Shown: positions 1-11,036 of the stretch, piece by piece
How the letters are laid out: each line of letters opens with the position of its first letter
How positions within the stretch are numbered: position 1 is the first letter of the stretch
Assembly: GCA_001643675.2 (NCBI GenBank)
Contig: LSRY02000026.1
Coordinates: forward strand, 698,501-762,500
DNA: 64,000 nt
Reading direction: 5' to 3'
From: Monocercomonoides exilis
Lineage: Eukaryota; Preaxostyla; Oxymonadida; Polymastigidae
Position numbers and translations under genes: made by a program
Notes under the pieces: model-generated
Told to the model about the DNA's origin: nothing
Database searches by the model: none
What the model saw: only the letters and a program-made list of their open reading frames with translations

Positions 1-486
1 ACTCAACTCAACAAAACTTCCATCCGATGCCCTGAGCACACTCTCCCCACCGATTTCCCTCAACCCCAACAAATTCAGTTTCATTGATGAATTGACCAGG
101 ACAAGACATCCCTCAACCCCACTTCCATCGCACACACCCTCCTTTCCCCACATTTTCCACTCATCACAAAAACTCCATTTTTGAACTTTCTCGATCCTTC
201 TTCTTCCTTCATTCCATTGTTTTGTGTATTTCTTCATCACTCTCTCTTCTTTCCTGGTCTCTCCCACTCCACCTTCTTTTCCATCAATATATGTATCAAA
301 TAAATTATCATCTCTATATTTGCTATTTTGAATCGTCTCTCGCCATGTGCCTTCAGGATAATCCAATTCTCTTCCATTCAATGAATTTTCGGTAAGTCTT
401 GTTCCATCTCTTGTAGCATCATTGCACACGCATTCAACACAAATTGTACACACACAATAAAATATTCCTGACAGCACCAATACCAT
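1..486 (-). CDS. Secreted/surface protein, N-terminal part (runs off left edge)
   Basis: An open frame of 162 codons reads leftward from an ATG at 484-486 to the window edge with no stop. The first ~20 residues (MVLVLSGIFYCVCTICVECV) form a hydrophobic, Cys-containing stretch typical of a signal peptide. Further in, the pattern CLVLVNSSMKLNLL followed by a Gly-rich LRASDGSFVEL segment resembles CLECFNSSIMEMKLLM...SKRILIAKRGSIL near the start of the giant protein at 28032-37286. I infer another member of that beta-helix surface family. Only the N-terminus is present, so membrane span and tail cannot be checked. An in-frame stop lies upstream of the ATG, which supports this start. The rest of the gene lies outside the window. 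Confidence 0.6.
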   Translation of the reverse strand, partial: MVLVLSGIFYCVCTICVECVCNDATRDGTRLTENSLNGRELDYPEGTWRETIQNSKYRDDNLFDTYIDGKEGGVGETRKEERVMKKYTKQWNEGRRRIEKVQKWSFCDEWKMWGKEGVCDGSGVEGCLVLVNSSMKLNLLGLREIGGESVLRASDGSFVELS

Positions 487-3400
487 GCCTGTCCAACTGC
501 TTTCTTTTCTTTTTTCTGTTGTAGACAAATATGGGCACTTCAAAAAAATTTCGTTAAATTTATCCGAGTTTCACTTTATTATATTAAAACATTAATTTTA
601 TTTTTATTTTTTCAATCAATTTTATGATCCGATGAATAATAGCGAATTATTCGTCCATTTTTGTTTATGTTCTGATATTTCAGCCGTCACTCACCGTCCA
701 GCGATATCTGCCTCTGAGATGGACTAACATATGATTTAAAGCTTATAATTTTGTTGGCTGTATTTTCATGAGAAAAGGCAATTGGGAAAGAAATGAATAT
801 TGTGAAGATTATTTTTACAGATGAATGGAAGAGGTACGAGCGATGGAAGTTTTGTGATTCTGCACCATATATTGATGTATGTTTTTTGGTGGATTATTTG
901 TGATATTTTTATTTGAAGAGATTTTCGATGTTTTGAAAGAAATGATTGTTTTAGCCTCGATTGGCTGAAATGGACACTTTACGCAGAAGGGATGGGATGC
1001 ATGGAACAAGGTTATATGAGCATTTGGATTGGGTTTTTGATGTGTATTTTTGGAAGAAAGAGATGGAATTTCAGTTCATGGGAAAAACACTGAATGGAAA
1101 AATGAGTGAAAATGGATATTTTTTGTTGATGCAAAGGGGTAGCAGGGAATGAATGCAATGAGCGATTGGTATGCGACAAACTCTGTTTTATTCTAATCTT
1201 TTCATGAAAAATGTATTTGTTTGTTTTATTGAAGTTTTTTTCATTGATTGGGCAGTAAAAGTAATAAGAGAAAAAATCTCGTGGATTTCTATTTGCTGGG
1301 AGATTTCGTTTTTTGCAGAAAGAGAGAAGGGGGAATTACACACTCAGAGACATAATTAGGTTGAAGGCTATTTTTTTATAATTGGAATACTATTGAAGTG
1401 GAAAAGAGCAAACTGCATTGATGACCATGAATGCAAAGGAATGCGGCAGGTGCCACCGAAACAATTCTTTCGAACTGTTTTGGGTCATTGTTCTTCAACA
1501 TCGCTTTTGGAAGAGAAGAGAAGAGAAATGGTTTTATGTTCACTCATTAACATATTTGCAAATATGAAAGAGGTTTTCTTCACAGTGAAAGTATTTCTTC
1601 TTCATCATTTTTGCTGGAAGTGTATGAAAAGCTCCAAAGAAACTGAATATGAAATTGATCCATAAGAATTCAAGCCATTTCCTTTTGTGATTGAGCTGCT
1701 GAAAAGAAGAAAAAAGAAGGAAGAAGGAAGAAGAAGAAAGATTGATTCTTCTTCATCATGTTGCTTCTCATCGGGCGTTGCACATCAATTTCTTTTGAAC
1801 ACAGCCGTTTGTGGTTGCCTTCTTCTTTCATCTGCGCTGCTGTTCCTGTTTGTTGTTTGGCTGGGAAAACCTCCAAACACACACACCACAATCATCATTG
1901 CCATCATCATCATCATCATTTTCTTCTTTTTCTTTTTCTTCTCCTTCTTTCATTATCATCATTGTTTTCTTCTTTTTCGTCTTCTTCAAATTATTTACAA
2001 AAAGAATCATCCAAAACAAATTCCCCTGTTCAAGGCCGTTTTTTGCTCCAAACAGAAATTCCGCAACTCAGTTGAAAACAGACATGTCAAATGAAAATGA
2101 CAAGAAACAAGAAATGTTTGCAGGAAAAATGTGAACAAAGACAGAAAATGTTAAAAGGAAGAAGAAGAAGAAGAAGAAGAAGAAGAGAAGAAGAGAAGAA
2201 GAGAAGAAGAGAGAAGAGAAGAGGAAGATAACCAAATGCGGAATGAAAGATTAAATTTATGAAGAAAAGAAAAGAAAGAGCCATATTCTGAAGTCAATCA
2301 ACATGAAGAAACAGAGACACGAATAAGAACAGAAGAAGAAGACGAAGACGAAGACGAAGACGAAGAAGAAGCAGAAGCAGAAGAAGAAGAGGAAATGGAA
2401 GAAAAAGCAGAAGAAGATAATGAACTTGAACAAAAGATGCTTCAAAGGATGAAGATGAATGTGAAGAAGAAAGAGAAGAAAATAGAAAGAGAAGAAGAAA
2501 GGAAGAGTTTGATGAAATTGAAGAAGAAAATAAAGATGAAGGAGGAGTCAGATGAGAAACAGAAAAAGAAGAAAATAGAAAGAGAAGAAAGAGAAGAAGG
2601 AGAAGAAGGAGAAGAAGGAGAAGGATTTGAGAGAAGAGAGAAGAACATCAGAAAAGCTGAGGATTGTCAGGGGAAGAGCTGGCGAGTGAATTTGGAGGGA
2701 GTTTAAATGGATCAATGGCTTTTGCTTCCTCTTCTTCTTCTTCTCATTTGTCTGCTTTCTCTTCCTTTTCGCCAAAGCAGCAAAAAAATCAACAAAATCA
2801 ACAAAAAAATGCAACTTTTTTTATCAGCCAAAAATTCTTCTTCTTCTTCTTCTTCAACAATAAATCTTTCATCATCACCCACAACATCTTATTCACTTCA
2901 GCTCGTTTTATTTTCAGTTGTTTTTGGGCATCTCACAAATCACTCAGCAGAAAAGTCGATTCTGCGTTTTCCTTCTTCTTCGCAGTGAAATCATCTTCTT
3001 CCTCAGAAAATGCAGCATGTTTCAGTCACTTCGCAGCACATCTGCCATCTCATTGGAAATTCAATCATTTTTGCTGTTTCATTCTTCCTTCACCCACAAC
3101 ACTACCATCTTCAAGAGAAGAACAGAAATTGCAATCAGAAGTTGTTGTGTCTTCATATTTTGAATGGATACAGAGCAATTGATCTGCAAATGCCACAGAC
3201 GAATTTGTGTCATCTGAAGAAGCTGAATAGCTGAAGAAGAATGATGAAATGGGTAAAAATGATGATATTTTTGGTTTTTTTTACAGAATATTTTCAACAA
3301 ATCATCAAAATGTGATATTTTCATCTTCTTCATGTCATTTTTCCTTTTATCTCTCTTGCTCATTCAAAATTGGCGGTGAGCATGTTTTTTCGATGTGACT

Positions 3401-3933
3401 TTTTGATGAGGCATATTGTAATGAGAAACAGAAAGAGAAAGTGAGCTTTTGTGGCAGAGAAGCAGCAATCAACTCTCCAATTGACAAAAGAAAGCATCTT
3501 CATCTTTTCAATCACATTTATCTCATAAATACGCTTTTCGTTAACAGGGTTTTGACTTCTCTTCTTCGATTCTCAGAAATCATTTGACATTTGGGAAAAC
3601 AAGGGAAGAAGGGAAAAGAACAAAAGATTGTTCAAAAGAGGAGAGAAGAGAAGTCATTGGAGACGATCGATGACAAGTTTTATTTATTTATTTATTTATT
3701 TTTGCCCGACAGATCATTAAAAGAAGAGAAGAAGAAATCGAATAATATCAAAAAACTTATCTCTCTTTTTTTCCCCAAGATCTTTTTGTTTCTTCATTTC
3801 ATCAAAATGAAGTGAGATAAAAAAAGTTATTGCAAAAGAAAGATGCAAACGACTGTTTGTTTTCAATTTTGTGAGATGATGAAAAAAGAAAAACAAAAAC
3901 TGTGAGTCAAAAAATTCAAAGCATTTCTTTTCC
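487..3933. other. Intergenic region with low-complexity tracts
   Basis: I see no gene here that I can support. 487-1690 is AT-rich with only short frames lacking domains. 1687-2100 is rich in TTC/CAT triplets. 2150-2700 is a purine-rich block of GAA/GAC/AAG triplets. 2730-3230 is a TTC-rich block. A 103-codon Glu/Lys-rich frame (2395-2706, plus) exists but is made of triplet repeats. TTTA repeats occur at about 3678-3702. The last ~100 bases are the 3' flank of family gene A and share a 19-base stretch (CAAACGACTGTTTGTTTTC, at ~3847) with the 3' flank of gene B at ~7380. Confidence 0.5.
2150..2660. repeat. GAA/GAC-rich simple-sequence block
   Basis: Dense purine triplets on the plus strand, chiefly GAAGAA and GACGAA runs, with local periods of 3 to 9 bases. 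It can be read as an acidic Glu/Asp/Lys protein, but any phase stays open because stop codons are rare in such repeats. I treat it as a repeat tract, not a gene. Confidence 0.6.
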
Positions 3934-5385
3934 TTAAACATTCACAAAATAATCGGAAATATTCAACGATATGTAGCCAAAACCACAATGTTGATCTTTC
4001 AGAAAACTCAACATTTTATGAAAGCTGATCATGACATCTTCATATCCTTCTTCCTCCATCTTTTCAAAAATTAGTTTTTTTGCTGCCTTTCTTTTCGCTT
4101 TTTCAATTATATCACCCATTTCTTCTTTCAATCGATTTGAAACATTCATAAAATACACCAAGCCATGCAGTGTCATTATGTTATCCAATTTTGTCTGCTG
4201 AATTTCCTCCAAAAAGAGTTCAACAGCTCTGCCTTTCAACAAGTTTTTGATTTCAACTGCTTTTTTCCCCGCTGTTGTTTCAAACAAATAATCGCACCAG
4301 TATCTAATTCCTTCGCAATTGTCCTTTGCTGCACGAAATAGCCGAACAATGCAACGGATAAGCTCAATGCACTCTTCATTCCTCAATCGGCAATTGCAAA
4401 AATATATATTCAATGTTTTGAGCCATCTCATCAAAATCATCTCTTCTTCCCTTCCTTTTCCTCTTTCCTCTTCCTTTTTCTTCCAATCCATGCACTTCCA
4501 TAATTCTTCAACCTCTTTTGCTGCCTCTCTCCCCAAATGCACTTCATTCACAACCACTTCTTCCAAACTTTCATCTTCCTCAAATCTGTCCAGCAAACAC
4601 TCCAAAACAGACTGATAAGCGAGTCGTGTCAGATTTTGATGGTCTTGATGATACAGGATAATATCTTTGATTTCATCCACGTAAAGTTTTTGTATCCTTT
4701 CATTTTCAAAAAAATTGAAAGAAAGCTATTTAAAAATGGAATAAAAAATGAAATAAAAATGAAATAAATAATGAAATTAAAAATGTTCTAACATATTCCC
4801 CAAAATTGCTCAAGGTTAACAAAGCCATTTCAACTTCTTTTTGAGCTTCTTTGTTTTTCTCCTTGTTCAACGCAACTTTCAGAAGATACGGCACACACAT
4901 TGAAAACAATTTAGGCGAAACAAAGAAGCTGAGAAAAAGATAGCATTCGCAGAGATCAACAAGAAGCTTTTCATCCTTTTCTTCTTTTTTCTTCTTATCT
5001 TCTTCAAAAATCGTCTTCTCTAATCTTTCATCCAGCAAAGATCTTAAAAAGTCCGGATCCCTTATATTTTTTTGCGCTTTACGATATCCAATGTGCTTCA
5101 GCAACAAAATGGCATTTTCCAACGATAGTTTCTTATCTTCTATCATTTTGTTTATTCTGTTGAACAGTTCGGTTGTGAAAGCAGATCTGAATTCTTTTCC
5201 ATCCATTTCATTAATCATTTCATTCATTTCTTCGATTTTCTGTTTTTGCTCATCCTCATCACAATGTTCAAGTTTATCAAATAATTCTTTAATTATGTTG
5301 AAAAAAATTAATGAAATCAACAAAAATTCAAGTGCAACAAGAATTGAAAACCATTAAATCTTTCAGTGACACTCGTTTCCTGCAT
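3934..5385 (-). CDS. Lineage-specific helical-repeat family protein, copy A (3 exons)
   Basis: Reconstructed as three exons: 5385-5352, 5286-4793 and 4725-3934, with GT-AG introns of 65 bases (5287-5351) and 67 bases (4726-4792). The product is about 439 residues, starting MQETSVTERFN-ELFDKLEH and ending NISDYFVNV. It has no signal peptide or membrane span. It is rich in Leu, Glu and Lys, with segments such as LLVDLCECYLFLS and an ARM-like LLKGRAVELFLEEIQQ, so an alpha-solenoid fold is likely (inference). Three paralogues in the window (9610-11036, 46559-48003, 49828-51246) share the same exon structure and splice phases, which confirms the gene model. I recognise no named domain and assign no function. 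The second acceptor (ATAG at 4726-4729) gives 8 extra residues compared with the paralogues. Confidence 0.8.
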
Positions 5386-5599
5386 TTTCAAAAATGCATC
5401 GCACCCAGAAAACAATGAGAATCCATCATTCATATTGAATCCGCATTTCATTGGATATAAGAATAAGATGAAAAATAAAAAATCAAATTGGTTTTAAAAA
5501 ATCTGCTTTCACACTGTTTTTTCTTGTCTTGACATTTTCGATTTGTAATTAAAAAGATAAAAAAAGGATTTGTTTTTACTGTTTGTAGTTATGGAATAA

Positions 5600-5985
5600 A
5601 CGATCGAATTTCATTTTTAAAATAAGGAATAAACATTGACAAAATGAGAGATCGGTGAATGAACAATTTCTGCAGAATAAGATAAATTTGTTTTGCATGG
5701 TCACAGCAGACAGTGATGGAGATGCTGTATTTTTGGAATTCTGCCTGATGATTTTTGGAGATTGGATGAACAAGGTGAATACACCAATTTTATCAGTAAC
5801 ACAAAAGACATAATGTATGTAATTTGTTTTGTTTTGTTTGTTGTGAAGATATTTCCATCTGTATCCTTTCCAAAGTCCAGGAATCCGACTTATTATTGAA
5901 ACGGACAATCTCCTCTTTGCAGGGCAATACAATGTGAATGGAGCAGATTATTATATAGCCATTGGGAAATAAAGGAAGTTACGCA
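5600..5985 (-). pseudogene. Decayed copy of the gene upstream of family gene D
   Basis: Reading leftward, an exon ending ISQWLYNNLLHSH, a short GTATTG...AAG intron and a second exon starting FGFLDFGKDTDGNIFT closely match the plus-strand frame at 49206-49590. Compared with that copy this one lacks one T in the TCTTTT run near 5800 and has an extra A near 5690, so the frame breaks twice. It sits just upstream of family gene A on the same strand, as the intact copy sits upstream of gene D. The product family is not recognised. The whole block is an inverted segmental duplicate of 49.2-51.2 kb. Confidence 0.5.
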
Positions 5986-6726
5986 AAGGCAATGATTTTC
6001 AAAATTTTTTATTAGGTGCAAAGGATGAAAAATAGTTTGACTTATTGTTTATTGAATAAAGACAAAATATGATGGGGTTCAATGAAAAAGAAGGATAAAT
6101 ATTACTGAATAATACAGAATATTTGTGGTCAACCATTTCAAGCGCATCCATCCAGAGATTTTATTGCAATGTTCCATTTGCGTGGTATCGATGCGGAGTT
6201 GATTTGTGGGGACTTTGTTACTTCGTTTTGAGTGCGCTGAGGGTTTTGCAAACGTTAGACAAGATGGCCATGTTTTCTCAGACGAACATCGAGGGTGAGC
6301 GATTTCTCTGAAGACTGTTAAATTTATTTATTTCTGATTGTTATGATGTTGGTTTGTGTTTATCTTGTGTTGTGGCTTCTATTAGAAATGGTTTTTAAAA
6401 ATGGAGAATTCTTCAGATTCTGCTTTCAAGCGAACATATTTTCAAAGGCATAAACCAAGTTGGCTGACTGTTTGACTCCCAAAAAGACGACTAAAGAAAC
6501 AATTAGTACCTTCACCTTTTTGCAACGTTTCAACTATTGAAAGGCTGTTTAATAAATTCAGACATGTTTCTGGAACGTTTGATTGTTAATGCAATATCAA
6601 AGGCAATTCAGTTGTTTGTCGGCGGGAGACAGCAGCAGAGGTGGAGCAAGAAAAGCAAAAGTGTGTTTAAATCAGATGCAGGACAAGGGAGGCATGTGTT
6701 GCAATGTGAGAACTTTGGAGGAAACA
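5986..6726. other. Intergenic, no supported feature
   Basis: AT-rich sequence. Short frames such as 6123-6311 and 6537-6731 show no domain, repeat relationship or splice structure that would support a gene. Confidence 0.4.
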
Positions 6727-7160
6727 AATGAAAACGAAAGAAAAAGAAGAAGAAAAAGAAGAAGAAAAAGAAGAAAAAGAAGAAGAAGAGGAAGAAGAAG
6801 AAAAAGAAAAAGAAGAAGAAGAAGAAGAAGAAAAAGAAAAAGAAAAAGAAGAAGAAAAAGAAGAAAAAGAAGAAAAAGAAGAGGAAGAGGAAGAAGAAGA
6901 GGAAGAGAAGAAACAGAATTCGAAGAAGAGGAAGAAGAGGAAGAAAGAGAAGAAAGAGAAGAAGAAGAAGAAATAATTTGAGGAGAAGGAGCAATAAATG
7001 CATCGAGAGAAGGAAGAGGAGTCTTGGTGAGCATTGGGAGAGGGACAAGAACATCAAAAGTGGATGGAATATTACGAGAAGAAGACGAAAAAGAAGAAGA
7101 AGAAGAAGAAGAAGAAGAAGAAGAAGAAGAAGAAGAAGAAGAAGAAGATTTTGAAGAAAG
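6727..7160. repeat. GAA/AAAGAAG-rich simple repeats
   Basis: 6727-6975 is a mixed (A)nG(A)nG purine tract. 7084-7150 is a nearly pure GAA run of about 20 units. Every phase on both strands is open (Glu/Lys on plus, Phe/Ser/Leu on minus), so the frames through here carry no coding evidence. Confidence 0.8.
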
Positions 7161-7474
7161 AGAAGAAGAAGAATCTTTTCGTATCAACTCTGTTTCTTCC
7201 TCTTGCAAATGTTTGAAAAATCTGATTGTGAATTAATGTTGAGTGATTACAAATCCAAAGAAGTTAAACTTTGAAATAAAAGATTTTGCACCATTTTTTC
7301 ATTTATATTTTATTTTATTCAATTGCTTTGTTGTATTTTTAGAAGTTATAGGGAAAAAAAAATCTTTGAATAAAGATTCAAACGACTGTTTGTTTTCTAT
7401 TTTGTGAAATGTTGAAAAAAAAAAAGAAAAAGAAAAAGAAAAAACATATCATTTCCTCAAACTTAAACAAAATA
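7161..7474. other. 3' flank of family gene B (site of transposon entry)
   Basis: Contains the 3' flank of gene B, including a stretch similar to the 3' flank of gene A (CAAACGACTGTTTGTTTTC near 7380), then the last native bases AAACTTAAACAAAATA, which is the end of the gene's antisense strand. The foldback element begins right after the TA at 7473-7474. Confidence 0.6.
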
Positions 7475-8390
7475 CCATTGGTGCCAAACCCGGAACCTGG
7501 TGCCAAACCCGGAACTAGCAAATTTCTGTGTAATTTGAAAAAAGCTATAACTCTATGAACATTGAGTCCAGTGGGCTAATATTCACTTTTTTGTTTTCTT
7601 TATTATTATTAGTCAATATTTTTTTATCAAAAGCACAAATACATTCATATTTAAAAAAAATATTTTATTAATCAATTATTTGAAAATAGTTTTAATAAAG
7701 CGAAACTCAACAAAAACAAAAAGTGGCAACAAGGTTGTTTATATATTTATGGATATAAAATTAATGTTTGAAAAAAATTTTGTGTGATTTGAATGGGAAA
7801 ATTATTTTTCAAATTTTGATCAATTCCATAAAGATGAAAAAGTTGCTGACAAGCTCTGTCACAGCTTGGAAGAACGGTTTACTTAAAATATTTCAAGCAG
7901 ATTTTGAAGACAATATATATTTTTTTAAATATGCAACAATTGTTTTAGTGTCAATGCATGTCAGATACATATTTTGCTTGGAGCGTGCTTTTTGGTTGCA
8001 GGCTTTCCAAAAGAAAGGTTACAGTTTGTTGATTTTTTGTATTATGTTTATTTTTTTATAATTTGCGATATGAATAATTAAATACTTTAAAAGAAAATGT
8101 TTATACCAGCATTTTTCAACACAATTATTTTTTGAGTTTATTGTTTTAAATCTATGCAACGCATGCGTGGCACTTTGTTTTTATGTTATTTATACAAAAT
8201 ATTTACTGTCATTAAATATTTGATGTGTACAAATGCTTATTCAATGAAAATTTTATAATATATAATTTATAATAATTTGCTCTATTCTTTTTATATTCAA
8301 TAGTTTATCTTGCGCTATTTTTAAATTTCTTGTATTTTTTCACAATATATTATGTATGTCAGCATTTTATTTTGAAAGACTTTTTGGTTG
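7475..8390 (+). repeat. Left arm of foldback element (916 bases)
   Basis: Pairs base for base with 8758-9673. The outer end has a 19-base direct repeat starting TGGTGCCAAACCCGG at 7479 and again at 7498. The arm stops matching exactly at 8390/8758 (TTTTTGGTTG followed by AAGTG on one side and CATCG on the other). Confidence 0.88.
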
Positions 8391-8757
8391 AAGTGATATA
8401 TCATAAAACATATTTCATTATTTTATTCAATTTTCTTTTGTTATTTCATGAATATTCCTTTTTGTTTATTTCATGCGTATATGTGTATGCTTTATAATAA
8501 TATGCGGATAGGTAAGCATTTTAAACTATAATCCAATTTTTTTGTTTTCATTCATCTTATCGATAAGAAAAAGAATTTGATTCCTTATTCAAAAATGATA
8601 TTAAAACATTTACAAATAAAATACTTAAATCAGCAATGGATGTGAAAAAAATAAGCATTTAATAAAATAACAAATTTTGAAAATTTAAGTGATGGAAATA
8701 TAAATAAGTTCATAAAATTTTCAAAAATTATGTTAAAAAAAAAAATGGAAACCGATG

Positions 8758-9673
8758 CAACCAAAAAGTCTTTCAAAATAAAATGCTGACATACATAATA
8801 TATTGTGAAAAAATACAAGAAATTTAAAAATAGCGCAAGATAAACTATTGAATATAAAAAGAATAGAGCAAATTATTATAAATTATATATTATAAAATTT
8901 TCATTGAATAAGCATTTGTACACATCAAATATTTAATGACAGTAAATATTTTGTATAAATAACATAAAAACAAAGTGCCACGCATGCGTTGCATAGATTT
9001 AAAACAATAAACTCAAAAAATAATTGTGTTGAAAAATGCTGGTATAAACATTTTCTTTTAAAGTATTTAATTATTCATATCGCAAATTATAAAAAAATAA
9101 ACATAATACAAAAAATCAACAAACTGTAACCTTTCTTTTGGAAAGCCTGCAACCAAAAAGCACGCTCCAAGCAAAATATGTATCTGACATGCATTGACAC
9201 TAAAACAATTGTTGCATATTTAAAAAAATATATATTGTCTTCAAAATCTGCTTGAAATATTTTAAGTAAACCGTTCTTCCAAGCTGTGACAGAGCTTGTC
9301 AGCAACTTTTTCATCTTTATGGAATTGATCAAAATTTGAAAAATAATTTTCCCATTCAAATCACACAAAATTTTTTTCAAACATTAATTTTATATCCATA
9401 AATATATAAACAACCTTGTTGCCACTTTTTGTTTTTGTTGAGTTTCGCTTTATTAAAACTATTTTCAAATAATTGATTAATAAAATATTTTTTTTAAATA
9501 TGAATGTATTTGTGCTTTTGATAAAAAAATATTGACTAATAATAATAAAGAAAACAAAAAAGTGAATATTAGCCCACTGGACTCAATGTTCATAGAGTTA
9601 TAGCTTTTTTCAAATTACACAGAAATTTGCTAGTTCCGGGTTTGGCACCAGGTTCCGGGTTTGGCACCAATGG
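8758..9673 (-). repeat. Right arm of foldback element (916 bases)
   Basis: Reverse complement of 7475-8390. Its outermost ~60 bases now supply the last codons and the stop of family gene B. Confidence 0.88.
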
Positions 9674-11036
9674 TAATCAGAAATATTTTTCAAAAAGAAA
9701 TGAGCATAATTTCTTTTAAAATGCTCAACAGTTTCAAAAAAGCTTATGATGGTATCTTCATATCCTTCTTCTTCCAGCTTTTCAAAAACCATCCTTTTCA
9801 TCTCTTTTCTTTTCACTTCTTCCATTTCTTCTTTCTTCTTCTCTTTCAATTTCCTTGAAACTCCCATAAAGAATCGAAAGCCATGAAATGCAATTTTGTC
9901 ACCCAACGTTGGCTGCTGTATTCTCTCAAAAACAGCATCAACAGCTGCGCATTTTAGAAATCCTTCAACGTTCACGCATCTATTTATTGCTGCTTTACTT
10001 ATGGAACGAATGCATTCAAAGCAAATTTCTCCATAATTGCACCTTGATGCTCGTAACACCTGAACAATGCTACAGACAAGTCCGACCAATTCCTCGTTCC
10101 ACGATCTGAATAATAGAAAGAAATTAGAGATATCATAGAGCCATCTCCCGATAATAATAACTTCTATTCTTCCATCTTCTTCTTTCCTCTTCCAATCCAC
10201 ACATTTCGACAATTCTTCCAATTCTTTAATTGCCTCTCTTGCAAAACGTAGTTCAATCACAATCGCTTCTTCCAAGCTATTGTCAGCCCAAAGTCTGGAA
10301 ACTAAAAACCTCCAAGCAGTCTGATAGGCAAGGCGAGTGAGATTGTGATATTCCTGATGATATTGGATGATCTCTTTGATCTCATTCAAATATAGTTTTT
10401 GTTCCATAAACTTTAAAAGACAAAGGAAAAAAAATGACATTAAAAATGAAATAGAGGTGCTCATACGAAACACTCAATGTTGCTCAATGCAAGCAATGCC
10501 ATTTCCACTTCCTTTTGAGATACTTCGTTTTCCTCTTTCTTCAACGCAACTTTCAGAAGACAAGGCACACACATTGATATCAATTCCGATGAAAATCTGT
10601 AGTTGAGAAAAAGATAACATTCGCAAAGATCAATCAAAAGACTTTCGTTCTTTTCTTCATTTTTCTCTTCTTCATCATCAATCATTTTCTCAAATCTTCC
10701 ACGCAGCAAAGAACTATTAAAGCCATAAATTCGCCAGTCCAAAAGAACTTTACAATATCCAATGCGCTTCAGCAACAAAATTGCATTTTCCAATGACAAT
10801 GTCTTTTCTTCAATCATTTGGAGAATTTTGTTGAATTGTTCTTCTGTGAAAACTGTTTGAAATTCTTCTTCATTCATTCCATCAACTATTTCATTCATTT
10901 CAAGGATTTTCTGTTCCTGCTCTGCATCAGTGAATTGTTCCAACTGTGAAAGTTTCTCTAAAAAAGTGAAAAAATCAAAAGAGTCAAAAATGCTCAATAA
11001 CGAATTCAATCTTTCATTTCTTATAACACTTTGCAA
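9610..11036 (-). CDS. Helical-repeat family protein, copy B, 3' end altered by transposon
   Basis: Paralogue of copies A, C and D. Clear exons are 11036-10467 and 10410-9610, with a 56-base intron (10411-10466, GTATGA...AAAG). Exon 3 follows the family (YLNEIKEIIQYHQEYHNLTR) until NISDY. There the foldback element takes over and the frame continues as HWCQTRNLVPNPELANFCVI to a stop inside the element at 9610-9612. Before insertion the gene would have ended SDYFV followed by TAA. The family start codon aligns to a TTG here, and the 65-base first intron of the paralogues is replaced by an open stretch lacking a usable phase, so the true start is unclear. It may be expressed with a new tail or be becoming a pseudogene. 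Function unknown; alpha-solenoid fold inferred. Confidence 0.65.

Larger units (their letters stand above)
7475..9673. mobile_element. Foldback (long-TIR) DNA transposon with TA target duplication
   Basis: A 2,199-base element whose first 916 bases (7475-8390) are the exact reverse complement of its last 916 (8758-9673) wherever I compared them, with a constant coordinate sum of 17148 and so no indels. The unpaired centre is 8391-8757. TA flanks both ends (7473-7474, 9674-9675). Removing the element and one TA restores ...CAAAATAATCAG..., which matches the same position in paralogue A (CAAAATAATCGG), so the insertion and its TA duplication are directly supported. Termini start CCATTGGTGCC and carry two tandem copies of a 19-base unit. 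TA targeting fits IS630/Tc1/mariner-type movers (established knowledge); no transposase is visible, so it is probably non-autonomous. Each arm has the same 97-codon frame (7768-8061 and 9087-9380), which begins at TTG, not ATG, and resembles no family. Confidence 0.88.

Noticed and set aside
670-690. Shared TCTGATATTTCAGCCG at ~670 and ~11892 as a conserved exon start
   Set aside because: Downstream sequences do not resemble each other, so no exon can be supported.
6583-7236. Glu/Lys-rich proteins on plus or Phe/Leu-rich membrane proteins on minus
   Set aside because: All frames are open because the DNA is a triplet repeat; no non-repeat domain or splice support.
7768-9380. 97-codon frame present in both arms of the foldback element as a possible transposase
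   Set aside because: It starts at TTG, is too short, has no DDE signature, and its duplication is explained by the inverted repeat.
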